Positions 7,467-15,970 are shown, numbered from the stretch's first letter. The stretch: DNA of 17,852 bases from Bacteroidales bacterium (GCA_900766825.1 CAAFWU010000073.1:1-17852), one strand, 5' to 3'. The notes: generated from the sequence alone by a model not told the origin. Numbers and translations: made by a program.

Positions 7467-7871
7467 CTAATCAAACCCTTCGAATAACTCAGACATTCGC
7501 TCCAGAGTTCTATTTGCTATTTCGTTTTGGTCGTAATTTGCAGGGAAAACTAAATCTACCTTTTGAGGACCTATTAATGGGCTTATAATTCTATAATAGA
7601 TAAACAAAGTGTTACCTACTACCATCAACATCATAGTTTGGTCTCCGTGATCTTCGGAAGGTTCAAATATTGTAATGGATTGTTCGTTACTATCAATGAT
7701 TTTTCCAGTTGGAAACCATTCTAACATATTGTCGATTAGAGTTTTGTATCTAATCAACAGTGCTTTGTCTGTTTTGGAGTTATTTCTTGTCTGTGTTTGT
7801 GCCTTATAAACATTATAGATTACTATTATGCCTACAAGAATTATTAGCGAGATACAACATATAAGTTCCAT
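7467..7871 (-). CDS. Small membrane-anchored protein of unknown function, paralog A
   Basis: 134 aa; I do not recognise the family. Residues 2-22 (ELICCISLIILVGIIVIYNV) form one N-terminal membrane span with no cleavage signal and few charges, followed by a soluble domain of about 105 residues. That domain aligns with the neighbour at 7938-8426: LIDNML corresponds to LINGML, NEQSITIF to SENSITIF, and IYYRI to IYYRL, in the same order and at similar spacing. The two genes are 66 bp apart on the same strand and both are AT-rich compared with the flanking core genes, which suggests a duplicated accessory pair. Small paralogous anchored proteins of this size are often immunity proteins, but nothing here proves that. 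Confidence 0.75.
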   Translation of the reverse strand: MELICCISLIILVGIIVIYNVYKAQTQTRNNSKTDKALLIRYKTLIDNMLEWFPTGKIIDSNEQSITIFEPSEDHGDQTMMLMVVGNTLFIYYRIISPLIGPQKVDLVFPANYDQNEIANRTLERMSELFEGFD

Positions 7872-7937
7872 TGTGTCAATTGCTTATTTTTTATGGTTTA
7901 TGATTAAAAACTCTATATAGTTTTCAGGTGAAACCAG

Positions 7938-8426
7938 TCATTTTTCAACAAAATCCCCGTCCCTCCCCCTCAAGCTCTCTATGAAATTCTTAATAGGCAA
8001 ACAAGGGTCACTCAACACCTTCTTGAGGATTCTCTTTTCACTATACCATTTTGTAGAAAATGTCCAGTTTTTGCCACTAATTATTGTGTCGGTGACAATA
8101 GAGTCAGTGTCATTCTTTTTAAGTCTGTAGTAGATATTTATCTTCTCGTTATCCTCTTCAATATCAAAGAGAACATAGCCACTCTCAACTTCGCAGTAAA
8201 AGATAGTTATTGAGTTTTCGCTCTGTCGAATTAATTTGGCTTCTGGATTCTTTAACATGCCATTTATTAGTGCTATGTGTCTGTGATACATATCGTTTGT
8301 AAAAGCATTGTTCTCGGGTCTGTAACTATGGTGAACCTCTACTGGCTTCGGGTTTCCTTCTACTATTAATACTACAATTACTGTGATAACCAAAATTATA
8401 AATAATAGTATCACTATGGCTGTCAT
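7938..8426 (-). CDS. Small membrane-anchored protein of unknown function, paralog B
   Basis: 162 aa, first gene of the minus-strand pair. A strong N-terminal membrane span (residues 4-23, IVILLFIILVITVIVVLIVE) precedes a mostly hydrophilic domain. Shared with paralog A are HIALINGML (about 49-57), SENSITIF (69-76) and INIYYRL (96-102). B has a longer C-terminus (WTFSTKWYSEKRILKKVL... ending RGRDGDFVEK). No enzyme motif, cysteine pair or lipobox is visible. No clear terminator separates it from paralog A, so the two are probably co-transcribed; upstream DNA is AT-rich with a TTATTTTG sequence (minus strand, 8499-8492) one base off the -7 consensus. Confidence 0.78.
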   Translation of the reverse strand: MTAIVILLFIILVITVIVVLIVEGNPKPVEVHHSYRPENNAFTNDMYHRHIALINGMLKNPEAKLIRQSENSITIFYCEVESGYVLFDIEEDNEKINIYYRLKKNDTDSIVTDTIISGKNWTFSTKWYSEKRILKKVLSDPCLPIKNFIESLRGRDGDFVEK

Positions 8427-8739
8427 ATGCTTCCTATTGTTTTGTATTCAGATCTGTTCTTAATGCAAAAGTGTGAAAAAAAAAACACTATCAAAATAAA
8501 TAAAACTACGATCCTGCGCTTATTCAAAATAACTCAGTCCGTATAAAGGCAAAATTGTGTGTAGTATTCTTGTCTTTGGCATCAATATTGCATATAACAA
8601 CAATCAGAACCCACCACATCAATAATAGACACAATCCACAAGATCAACAACACGCGCCAAGTTTTGGCACGCAAATTGCATATATTTAGGTAGGTGATTT
8701 TTCATAGTTTTAGAGTTTTATTTGGTTTAATGATTTGGG
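8427..8739. other. Gene-free AT-rich stretch; possible small RNA
   Basis: No open frame of note on either strand. A run of ten A is bracketed by AGTGT/ACACT (8470-8490), and GCCAA-GTT-TTGGC forms a short hairpin near 8657-8669. TGTCTTTG (about 8572-8579), one base off TAnnTTTG, could start a plus-strand transcript that would end at the terminator at 8740, giving an RNA of roughly 190 nt. This is inference from the orphan terminator only. Confidence 0.25.
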
Positions 8740-8780
8740 ACCTGCAAGTTGTGAAGCTTGCAGGTTTTTTTCTTTTTTTT
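8740..8780 (+). terminator. Orphan rho-independent terminator
   Basis: ACCTGCAAG (8740-8748) and CTTGCAGGT (8757-8765) form a perfect 9-bp stem with an 8-nt loop, followed by a 16-nt T tract broken by one C (8765-8780). It can only work on the plus strand, where no gene ends for more than 1.4 kb upstream (ribBA already has its own terminator). It therefore ends an unseen transcript or insulates the clc promoter that follows at 8799. Confidence 0.8.
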
Positions 8781-8798
8781 AGTTGGCAATGTATTTCG

Positions 8799-8806
8799 TA
8801 TCTTTG
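8799..8806 (+). promoter_or_regulatory. Promoter -7 box for the CLC channel gene
   Basis: TATCTTTG matches TAnnTTTG exactly, 19 bp after the T tract of the orphan terminator. The -33 position falls in that T tract (no clear TTTG). Transcription from about 8813 would leave a leader of roughly 107 nt before 8920. Confidence 0.55.
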
Positions 8807-8919
8807 CATTGAGCTTTTTTTAGACGCACATTGTCTGCCTGCGGCCAATGGACCTATGTTTTAGCCCCCCTTGCTTATTATTTATCTCGCAATGCGTCGC
8901 TCTATAGGCTCGCCTTTTT

Positions 8920-10725
8920 ATGACAATGACAGCAACTGCTAAAATAATTGAGGCCGTGCGCTCGTGGGCCGCTCACATTAGCACATGGTTCGTCGACCAC
9001 ATCGGACAACGATACTTCGTCATCTTGCTGAGCTTCCTCGTGGGTGTGGTCAGCGGCTTGGCAAGTGTAGCCCTCAAGCACGCCATCTCTTTCGTAAAAA
9101 ACATTGTCTATAGCTTCTCTGGCGCCGACTTCAACCCACTCTTTCTTATCTCCCCAGCCATTGGCATCTTCATTAGCATGGTGCTCGTCCGATACGTTAT
9201 CAAGGGCAAGCTCGGGCACGGCATTACGCAGATCCTCTACGCCATCTCAAAAACGGGCAGCTCACTGCCAAAACACCACGTCTACTCGTCGGTCCTCACC
9301 AGCTCCTTTACCATCGGCTTCGGCGGTTCGGTGGGTGCCGAGGCCCCTATTGCACTCACGGGTGCTGGCATCGGCTCCAACATTGCCAAACTCTTCCAGT
9401 TGGACTATAAGACGGTGACCCTCCTCATGGCCTGTGGCGCCGCTGGTGGCATAGCCGGTGTCTTCAAAGCCCCCATTGCGGGTGTCATCTTCACTTTGGA
9501 GATTCTCATGCTCAACCTCACCATGGCCTCCATGGTACCACTGCTCATATCGGCCGTAACCGCCGTCTCCGTCACCTACTTCTTTATGGGACGCGATGTG
9601 GAGTTCAGCGCCAGTGCCCTTAGCGACTTCGCCATGGGCAACCTGCCATTCTACCTCATTCTGGGCATCTTCACGGGTCTGGTGGCGCTGCTCTTTGCCC
9701 GAACCATGTGGTTTGCCGAGGCCCGACTGGCCAAGATAACCAACCACTGGCGCAAGTGGCTCATGGGCAGTCTCTTGCTGGGTGTGCTCATCTTCATCCT
9801 CCCCCCTCTCTATGGCGAGGGCTATAGCACCATCTCCTCTCTTCTGCAGGGGCATGTGGTGGACATTATGCACGAGTCGCCCCTCACAGGTCTCTTCGGC
9901 ACGGGCAATGTTGGCATACTTATATATATGGTGCTCATCCTCTTGCTCAAGACCTTTGCCACAGCGGCTACCACGGGTGCTGGCGGTGTGGGCGGCACCT
10001 TTGCCCCCTCGCTCTTCATGGGCGGCGTGGCGGGTTTCTTCTTTGCCCACCTCTGCAACACCATCTTTGGCACCGCATTGCCTGTGGCCAACTTCACCCT
10101 CGTGGGCATGGCGGGAGTTATGGCGGGAGTTATGCATGCCCCAATGACAGCCATCTTCCTCATTGCCGAGATCACCAATGGATACAGTCTGCTCGTGCCA
10201 CTCATGATCACGGCCACCATTGCCCACGTCACCATGGCCTACTTCGAGCCCCAGAGCATCTACACCAAGCCCCTTGCCGACCATGGCGAACTCCTGACCC
10301 ACGAGCGCGATAAAACGGTCCTCACCCTCATGCACCTCGACAAGGTTATTGAGACCGACTTCACCGCCGTGCGTGGCGACTCAACCCTCGGCGAACTGGT
10401 CAACCTCATTGCCTACAGCAAGCGTAACCTCTTCCCCGTCATCAACGTCAGGGGCGAACTCATTGGCGTGGTGCCCATGGACGATATCCGCCCCATAATG
10501 TTCAAGCACGAACTCTACAGCACCACCTTGGTCCGCGAAATTATGAGCATTCCCCCTGCCTTTGTCTCGGTAAACGAGAGCATGGAGTCCGTAATGACCA
10601 AGTTCGAGGACTCTGGCGTCTGGAACCTGCCCGTGGTGGACAACCGCCAATATGTGGGCTTCGTCTCCAAATCAAAAATTCTTTCTGTCTACCGTCGGAC
10701 CCTGACGGATCTCTCTTACGAATAA
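8920..10725 (+). CDS. CLC-family chloride channel/transporter with C-terminal CBS pair
   Basis: Inner-membrane protein that moves chloride or another small anion, either as a channel or in exchange for protons. The 601-aa product has a CLC membrane core (about 30-445) and two CBS domains (about 465-530 and 538-597), which in this family bind adenine nucleotides and adjust gating. CLC pore motifs are recognisable but diverged: GHGIT (99-103) in place of GSGIP, GAEAP (139-143) in place of GREGP with the gating glutamate kept as Glu141, and GGTFAPSLFMG (358-368) for GxFxP. Glu193 or near (TLEIL) stands where the proton glutamate of E. coli ClC lies. The divergent signatures are shared, as far as I recall, with other Bacteroidales members. 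The next gene starts 3 bp after the stop. Confidence 0.93.
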   Translation: MTMTATAKIIEAVRSWAAHISTWFVDHIGQRYFVILLSFLVGVVSGLASVALKHAISFVKNIVYSFSGADFNPLFLISPAIGIFISMVLVRYVIKGKLGHGITQILYAISKTGSSLPKHHVYSSVLTSSFTIGFGGSVGAEAPIALTGAGIGSNIAKLFQLDYKTVTLLMACGAAGGIAGVFKAPIAGVIFTLEILMLNLTMASMVPLLISAVTAVSVTYFFMGRDVEFSASALSDFAMGNLPFYLILGIFTGLVALLFARTMWFAEARLAKITNHWRKWLMGSLLLGVLIFILPPLYGEGYSTISSLLQGHVVDIMHESPLTGLFGTGNVGILIYMVLILLLKTFATAATTGAGGVGGTFAPSLFMGGVAGFFFAHLCNTIFGTALPVANFTLVGMAGVMAGVMHAPMTAIFLIAEITNGYSLLVPLMITATIAHVTMAYFEPQSIYTKPLADHGELLTHERDKTVLTLMHLDKVIETDFTAVRGDSTLGELVNLIAYSKRNLFPVINVRGELIGVVPMDDIRPIMFKHELYSTTLVREIMSIPPAFVSVNESMESVMTKFEDSGVWNLPVVDNRQYVGFVSKSKILSVYRRTLTDLSYE

Positions 10726-10728
10726 TTA

Positions 10729-13365
10729 ATGAGCTCTTCTCTATCCCCCTCAGCCATAATACGTTCCGTAGTCCCAACCCTTCTGGCTCTGCTGACCTTT
10801 GTGACCCTTGTTCCGTCGGTCTCGGCCCAAACCAAACAGGAAGTGCTGGCCAACGGCATCCAGCTCTTCAACAGCGGCAGCTATGCTCAGGCAGCCTCCG
10901 CTCTGGGCTCCATTGCCTCGACCAACGAGCGCGACCCTAAGCTCAACTTCTACCTCGGAGCCGCAACTGTTATGGCTGGTGGAGACCTCGACGATGCCCT
11001 CCGCAGGCTCCATCTGGCTCAGATGCGAAACTATATGCGAACGGAGAGCAACCTATACATAGGTCGCGCCTATCAGCTCCAGTGCGAGTACGAACAGGCT
11101 CTCGAGGCCCTGCAGAAAGTCCTTACATCTTCCCGCGACTCCGCTCAAGTCCGCATGGCCCAACGCTTCGACCTCGAGTGCCAAAACGCCCTTCGCCTCG
11201 CCAGCAAGATCTTCAACGTCCGTGTGGTCAACAAACAGACCATTGCCCGCGCCGACCTCCTGAGCCTCTACTCCCTCTCGCCCGACGCTGGACGGGTTGA
11301 GCGCAACAGCCACTTCTTCGAGTCCGACATCGACCCCAATGGCATAATGTACATGACCGAACGGGCCGATGCCGTATTCTTCAGCCTCGAGACCTCCGAT
11401 GGCTATAGCCACCTTATGAAGATGGAGAAACTCATTGGCGGATGGACCGAGGCGCAGCCCCTTGTGGGCACCGCTGCCGCTCAAGGCAACGACATTATGC
11501 CCCTCCTCATGACCGACGGCGTCACTCTCTACTTCGCCTCCGACCGCCCTGGTGGACTCGGTGGTCTGGACATCTATCGCACAACCTACGACGCCGATAC
11601 CCGTTCGTTCTCCGAACCCATCAACATGGGTGTGCCCTTCAACTCGCCCTACGACGACTTCCTTTTTGTGCCCGACGAATTCAAAGAGCGAGCCTGGTTC
11701 GCCTCCACACGCGAGGTCCACTCTGCCGATAGCCTCACGGTCTACGACATTATATGGGACCAAACCGTGGTGCGCAGCATGGCCAAGACCACCGACGAGA
11801 TCCGCACCGCCATGGCCCTAAACATCGACCCCGAAGCCCACGAGACCGCTCTAACCAATGGGTCGGCCACACGCCGCGGTGCCACCAACGCCAGCATGCT
11901 CCTCAAAGAGCAGTTCCGCCTCGTTGTGTGCGACACCCTAACCTATACCCAATGGGAGCATTTCCGCAGCCCACAGGCCGCCCGCACCTACCGTCAGGTC
12001 CTCTCCGCCAAAGCCGAGCGAGACAGCTTGACAACCCTAATGGCCCAAGAGCGCAAAACATTCATGGAGGCCCAATCGAACATAACCCGCAACCAGATGC
12101 TCCAAGGTCTCTTGGCAACCGAACGACGCGTCTACTCGCTGGACGATGAGATTTCCGACAAAACCGAAGCCGCATGCAATCAGGAGATTATGGAGGTCAA
12201 CCGACTCATAAGCCGAGGCGAATATCAACCCCTATGCTCCATCAAGGTGGCTCAGGCCGAGCAGACCCGCCGTGTAGATTGGCAGCGATGGCTCCGCCCC
12301 GAGAACTTCAGTGTCTACTCCCCCCTCTTCTTTCGCAACGCCCGTGCAGCAGTAGACGATGAGATACGCGACCTCTTCAACACCTCCGAACGTCAGTCCC
12401 TCGCCCTGCAAGACAGTCTCGAAGCCTGGACCAAGATAATCCGTCTGCAAGCCGACCAGATGGAGAGCACCCCTTCGGCCGATAGCGCAGCCTCATCATC
12501 CCCCTCCGAGCCCCTCACACCCGAGCAGACCAGAAAGCGAGCCGCCGAGTATAGAGTGGCAGCCGACGTCCTCCTCAACCGTGTTCAAGACCGCCGCTGT
12601 GCCATCTACGATGGTCTCTACACCCGCCTGCGCGCCCAACTCGCCGCCTATGACACCCACGAGATGGACGACCTCCGCAACGCCGCCCTCCGCCTCTTCG
12701 ACCTCACCAAGCAGACCGACATGCTCAGCGCCTCAGCCACCGACCGCGACAAAGTCCTGCTCATGAAACGCCGAGGCATGGCACAGTTCGATAAGTGCCT
12801 CTCGCGCTACACCGTTCATGCCGACGCCTCCTTCCCCTTCCCCCCACTGGCCGAGGGCGACCAGCAGCAGCCCCTGAATCCCACAACCACCACAACCACC
12901 TCAGGCTCCGCCATTACCGACGACCTCTCCGACTTGGCTCAACCCACTGTAACTTCCTCCGAGCCAGTTAAGCCAGCCCCCCAACCCGAGGAGCCAGTTC
13001 CTGCTTCCGAGCCAGAAAAGGAGCCTGTGCAGGAGCCAGAACCCGCCCCAAAGCCTGAGCCTCAGCCAACAACAGAGCCCACAACAGAGCCCAACACCCC
13101 AACCGAGCCCGCCCCAGCCCCCAACGCACTCACCTATAAAATCCAGATGGGAGCCTTCCGCACCCGCCCCGCTGCCTTAGACAATATGCCCAATCCCGCC
13201 AGCGTAACCTCGGTGCCTGTAGAGGGGCGCAACCTAACGCGCTTCTACTATGGAGCCTACGCCACACGAGCCCAAGCCGAGGCCGACCTCCCCAAAGCCA
13301 CCGCCAACGGTTTCAACGGTGCCTTTGTGGTCTGCTTCGATGCCCAAGGTAATCTGGTGAAGTAA
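10729..13365 (+). CDS. Exported TPR-PD40-SPOR domain protein
   Basis: 878-aa envelope protein with a signal peptide (1-33, ending VSA-Q). Residues 36-135 form about three TPR-like helical repeats (NGIQLFNSGSYAQA, LNFYLGAATVMAGG, LYIGRAYQLQCEYEQA). Residues 197-345 carry PD40/WD40-like blades, best seen in LYFASDRPGGLGGLDIY (267-283). A long charged helical region covers 420-700, then a Thr run and a Pro/Glu-rich spacer (about 745-799). A SPOR domain ends the protein (802-872, YKIQMGAF, FYYGAYATRAQAEADL, GFNGAFVV). SPOR domains bind peptidoglycan stripped of stem peptides, so the C-terminus probably holds the protein to the wall. The TPR-PD40 start resembles PorE-type envelope proteins, which end instead in an OmpA-like wall-binding domain. 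It lies 3 bp behind the CLC gene; whether they share a task is unknown. Confidence 0.88.
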   Translation: MSSSLSPSAIIRSVVPTLLALLTFVTLVPSVSAQTKQEVLANGIQLFNSGSYAQAASALGSIASTNERDPKLNFYLGAATVMAGGDLDDALRRLHLAQMRNYMRTESNLYIGRAYQLQCEYEQALEALQKVLTSSRDSAQVRMAQRFDLECQNALRLASKIFNVRVVNKQTIARADLLSLYSLSPDAGRVERNSHFFESDIDPNGIMYMTERADAVFFSLETSDGYSHLMKMEKLIGGWTEAQPLVGTAAAQGNDIMPLLMTDGVTLYFASDRPGGLGGLDIYRTTYDADTRSFSEPINMGVPFNSPYDDFLFVPDEFKERAWFASTREVHSADSLTVYDIIWDQTVVRSMAKTTDEIRTAMALNIDPEAHETALTNGSATRRGATNASMLLKEQFRLVVCDTLTYTQWEHFRSPQAARTYRQVLSAKAERDSLTTLMAQERKTFMEAQSNITRNQMLQGLLATERRVYSLDDEISDKTEAACNQEIMEVNRLISRGEYQPLCSIKVAQAEQTRRVDWQRWLRPENFSVYSPLFFRNARAAVDDEIRDLFNTSERQSLALQDSLEAWTKIIRLQADQMESTPSADSAASSSPSEPLTPEQTRKRAAEYRVAADVLLNRVQDRRCAIYDGLYTRLRAQLAAYDTHEMDDLRNAALRLFDLTKQTDMLSASATDRDKVLLMKRRGMAQFDKCLSRYTVHADASFPFPPLAEGDQQQPLNPTTTTTTSGSAITDDLSDLAQPTVTSSEPVKPAPQPEEPVPASEPEKEPVQEPEPAPKPEPQPTTEPTTEPNTPTEPAPAPNALTYKIQMGAFRTRPAALDNMPNPASVTSVPVEGRNLTRFYYGAYATRAQAEADLPKATANGFNGAFVVCFDAQGNLVK

Positions 13366-13397
13366 AAATCAGGTGAAATAAAATCTGGTGAAATAAA
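13351..13397 (+). repeat. Threefold 15-16 bp repeat over the gene end
   Basis: AATCTGGTGAAGTAAA, AATCAGGTGAAATAAA and AATCTGGTGAAATAAA follow each other from 13351 (the last two overlap by one base). The first unit encodes the last codons and stop (NLVK-stop) of the SPOR protein, and the others are untranslated copies. It looks like replication slippage at the 3' end. The rest of the gap to 13464 is A-rich with no terminator visible. Confidence 0.7.
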
Positions 13398-13464
13398 AAA
13401 AAGTAAAGGCCCACCCCCAATACTAAAAAAACATACACCCCAAAGCCTTATATAAAAACTCCAA

Positions 13465-14823
13465 GTGGCACAGCAAGATATGCTTCATGGGCCTCTGGTG
13501 GGCAAGATACTCACCTTTGCCTTGCCTTTAGCTGCAACCAGTCTGCTGCAACAGCTCTATAACACTGTGGACGTGGCCGTTGTGGGGCACTACACCTCGT
13601 CCCAAGCCCTTGCCGCCGTGGGCAGCAACGCCCCCGTCATCAACCTCATCATCAACCTTTTTGTGGGCGTATCGCTCGGTGCCAATGTTGTGCTGGCCAA
13701 TCACATAGGGCAGCGCAATGAGCAAGGTGTGCGCCGTGCCGTGTCCACAGCCGTTGCCGTGGCCCTCGTCAGCGGACTTGTCCTCATTGGTCTCGGCTCC
13801 CTCTTGGCCCGACCCATCTTGGAGTCCATTGGCACCTCTTCCGATGTGATCGACCTTGCCACCCTCTACCTCCGCATCTATTTCTGCGGCATGCCCTTCA
13901 TCATGGCCTTCAACTTCGGGTCCGCCATCATGCGCAGCCGTGGAGACACCAACCACCCCCTGCAATGTCTGGCCGTGGCCAGTGTGGTCAACGCCTCGCT
14001 GGACTTCCTCTTCGTTCGCGGCTTGGGCATGGGAGTCGAGGGCGTGGCTCTGGCCACCGTGCTGGCCAATGGCGTAAGCGCCACCATGCTCATTGGCATG
14101 CTTATGAGGGAGCAAGGTCCCTTCCGCATAGAGCGTAAGATGCCACGAGCCCATTGGTCCGAACTGCGCAAGATGCTCATCATTGGCATACCCGCTGGTA
14201 TACAGGGCATGGTCTTTTCACTCTCCAATGTGGTCATACAGAAGGCCATCAACGAATTCGGCTCTGCGGCCATGGCGGGTTCGGCAGCCTCACTCAACTT
14301 CGAGCAGTTCTGTTACTTCTTCATGTCCTCGTTCTGTGGAGCCGCGGTAACCTTTGTGGGGCAGAACTATGGTGCTGGTCAGGGACTTAGGTGTCGCAAA
14401 GTCTTCCGCATCTGTATGATGTTGGCCCTCTGCACCTGTGTGGTGCTCAACGTCACCCTCGTTTTGGGGCGCAACCTCTTCATTCACATCTTTACCGAGG
14501 ACCCCGCCGTCATCAGCTTCGCCTCGGAGCGTATGCTCACCGTTTTAGCTTTTCAGTGGATGGCCTGCAGCTACGAGGTCACTGGTTCTGCCCTCCGCGG
14601 CATGGGGCACTCCGTTATGCCAGCTGTCATGACCATCTTCGGCACCTGCCTCCTCCGCCTCCTCTGGGTCTGGTTTGTCTCCCCTCAGTTTGGCACATTC
14701 CAATCCATAATGTTCGTCTACCCCATATCTTGGGCCGCCACGGGTCTTATGGTTGGCACAGCATGGTGGCGCATGAGTAGGCGGCTGACTGATAAGGGGG
14801 TGGCTGCGGCATCGGTGGCTTAG
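13465..14823 (+). CDS. MATE-family efflux transporter
   Basis: Multidrug and toxic compound extrusion proteins export cationic drugs or metabolites across the inner membrane using a Na+ or H+ gradient. The product (452 aa) has the family length and two six-span halves: LPLAATSLLQQLYNTVDVAVVGHY (residues 20-43) opens the first and IGIPAGIQGMVFSLSNVVIQKAINEFG the second, the expected pseudo-repeat. The frame is closed by a stop at 13453 and contains no ATG before 13480, so the start is either GTG 13465 (MAQQDMLHGPL) or ATG 13480 (MLHGPL). I prefer GTG because homologs usually have a few residues before the DM-G motif. Substrate cannot be told from sequence. Confidence 0.92.
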   Translation: MAQQDMLHGPLVGKILTFALPLAATSLLQQLYNTVDVAVVGHYTSSQALAAVGSNAPVINLIINLFVGVSLGANVVLANHIGQRNEQGVRRAVSTAVAVALVSGLVLIGLGSLLARPILESIGTSSDVIDLATLYLRIYFCGMPFIMAFNFGSAIMRSRGDTNHPLQCLAVASVVNASLDFLFVRGLGMGVEGVALATVLANGVSATMLIGMLMREQGPFRIERKMPRAHWSELRKMLIIGIPAGIQGMVFSLSNVVIQKAINEFGSAAMAGSAASLNFEQFCYFFMSSFCGAAVTFVGQNYGAGQGLRCRKVFRICMMLALCTCVVLNVTLVLGRNLFIHIFTEDPAVISFASERMLTVLAFQWMACSYEVTGSALRGMGHSVMPAVMTIFGTCLLRLLWVWFVSPQFGTFQSIMFVYPISWAATGLMVGTAWWRMSRRLTDKGVAAASVA

Positions 14824-14833
14824 GATGAAAGAC

Positions 14834-14866
14834 GAGTTTTCAAAATATAGAACTCACTTTTTACCT
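14834..14866. terminator. Weak convergent terminator
   Basis: GAGTT (14834-14838) and AACTC (14851-14855) with a 12-nt AT-rich loop are followed on the plus strand by ACTTTTTACC. It lies between the convergent MATE and DUF262-HNH genes and overlaps the stop codon of the latter. The stem is short, so this is tentative. Confidence 0.3.
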
Positions 14867-15966
14867 TTCCTTCTATTGCACTCTTTGCAAAGCATTTGAC
14901 AATTTTCACGCACAGTTTTTCCGCCTTCAGCCCATGGGGTTATATGGTCGCCTTCCATTTGGCTGATGTCAAATTCCTTATTGCACACGGCACAACGGTG
15001 GTTTTGTTGCTCGTATACTTCGAGTTTTATATCGTCTGGAAAAGCACGAAGTCCGAGATGATGCTCGTCGCCTGAAAGGAGGTATGGGATGATGCCTATC
15101 TTGCGCTGTACATCGCTGTCAATAATGAGTTTTTTGATGCGTAAGGCGTCTGCCGCCTTGTCTCGCATCGTTGTGCCATAATTTTTGAAAAGAAGACCCC
15201 AGTCGACGCCTTTCATTATCTTCTTGTAGGCCTTTTTGTCGAAGTCGATATCCACCCAGTCGATGACCGAACTAAAGTACTGACGCAGAAGGTTTGAATT
15301 GACATCCTTCTGGTGCTCTCCCATATAGCACTCTATGCTCTCTACCCCCAGATGACGTGCATGCCATCGTATGGCGGTCTCAAGATAATCTTGTCGTATT
15401 GGCGTACCATTTATGTAGTCCGAGGCTCGTTTGAAAGCTACACAACCCGTTTTGCTAAAAAATTTTTTAGCGTCAGAGACAAAAGGTCCAGCAAATACCG
15501 CATTGCGAAGTTCCTGTTGTGTGAGTTCCTCTCCTGCAATATTTATGGTCTTGAACCATTCTAATTTCTCTGATGTCGAACCTGTGCATATGTAAACCGT
15601 GAGCCGATAGTCGAGAATAGCGTTCTGTTGGTCGTCGGGTAGGTTGTGAAAATATTTTTCTATGCCTGAGACCATGACATTAAATTTACTCGCCACAAAC
15701 TGACATATAGAGAGTGTTCTCTGCTGTCCATCAATGACCTCGAATGATCCATCATCTCGGGCGGCCCAATACATGACGTTGAGGGGATAGCCCTTGAGAA
15801 CTGTGTCTATGACAGCCATCTGCTGCTCAGGCTTATATATGAACTCGCGCTGATATGGAGGACGGATGTCAAGGGCGCCGTCAAGAGCACGCCCGCCCGC
15901 CTCATCGTCGTTCTGATATCCTGCGGTGAGCTCACGAATACTCACCTCTCGCAAATTGATTTCCAT
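14854..15966 (-). CDS. DUF262 / HNH endonuclease domain protein
   Basis: 370 aa from ATG 15966, 4 bp after the methylase stop (an upstream in-frame ATG at 16017 would overlap the methylase by 47 bp and is less likely). Residues 30-130 are a DUF262 (GmrSD N-terminal, ParB-like) domain: IRPPYQREFIYKPEQQ (34-49), LKGYPLNVMYW (57-67) and the DGQQR nucleotide-handling motif (79-83). The C-terminus is a complete zinc HNH nuclease fold: Cys325/Cys328, GDHITPW with Asp340-His341, Asn355, and Cys360/Cys363-Asn364. In GmrSD, BrxU and SspE, a DUF262 domain coupled to an HNH-type domain gives NTP-dependent restriction of modified or phage DNA; here the HNH is of the classical four-cysteine type rather than DUF1524. 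Together with the adjacent methylase this suggests a restriction or defence role. Confidence 0.88.
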   Translation of the reverse strand: MEINLREVSIRELTAGYQNDDEAGGRALDGALDIRPPYQREFIYKPEQQMAVIDTVLKGYPLNVMYWAARDDGSFEVIDGQQRTLSICQFVASKFNVMVSGIEKYFHNLPDDQQNAILDYRLTVYICTGSTSEKLEWFKTINIAGEELTQQELRNAVFAGPFVSDAKKFFSKTGCVAFKRASDYINGTPIRQDYLETAIRWHARHLGVESIECYMGEHQKDVNSNLLRQYFSSVIDWVDIDFDKKAYKKIMKGVDWGLLFKNYGTTMRDKAADALRIKKLIIDSDVQRKIGIIPYLLSGDEHHLGLRAFPDDIKLEVYEQQNHRCAVCNKEFDISQMEGDHITPWAEGGKTVRENCQMLCKECNRRKGKK

Positions 15967-15970
15967 ATGG

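Noticed and set aside
10108..10131. Perfect 12-bp tandem repeat (ATGGCGGGAGTT twice) in the CLC gene
   Set aside because: It encodes MAGVMAGV, which I believe is a normal conserved stretch in related CLC proteins, so it is not a recent expansion of interest.
9262..10335. Long open frame antisense to the CLC gene
   Set aside because: Same shadow effect (Glu/His/Gly-rich); the CLC protein is clearly the real product.
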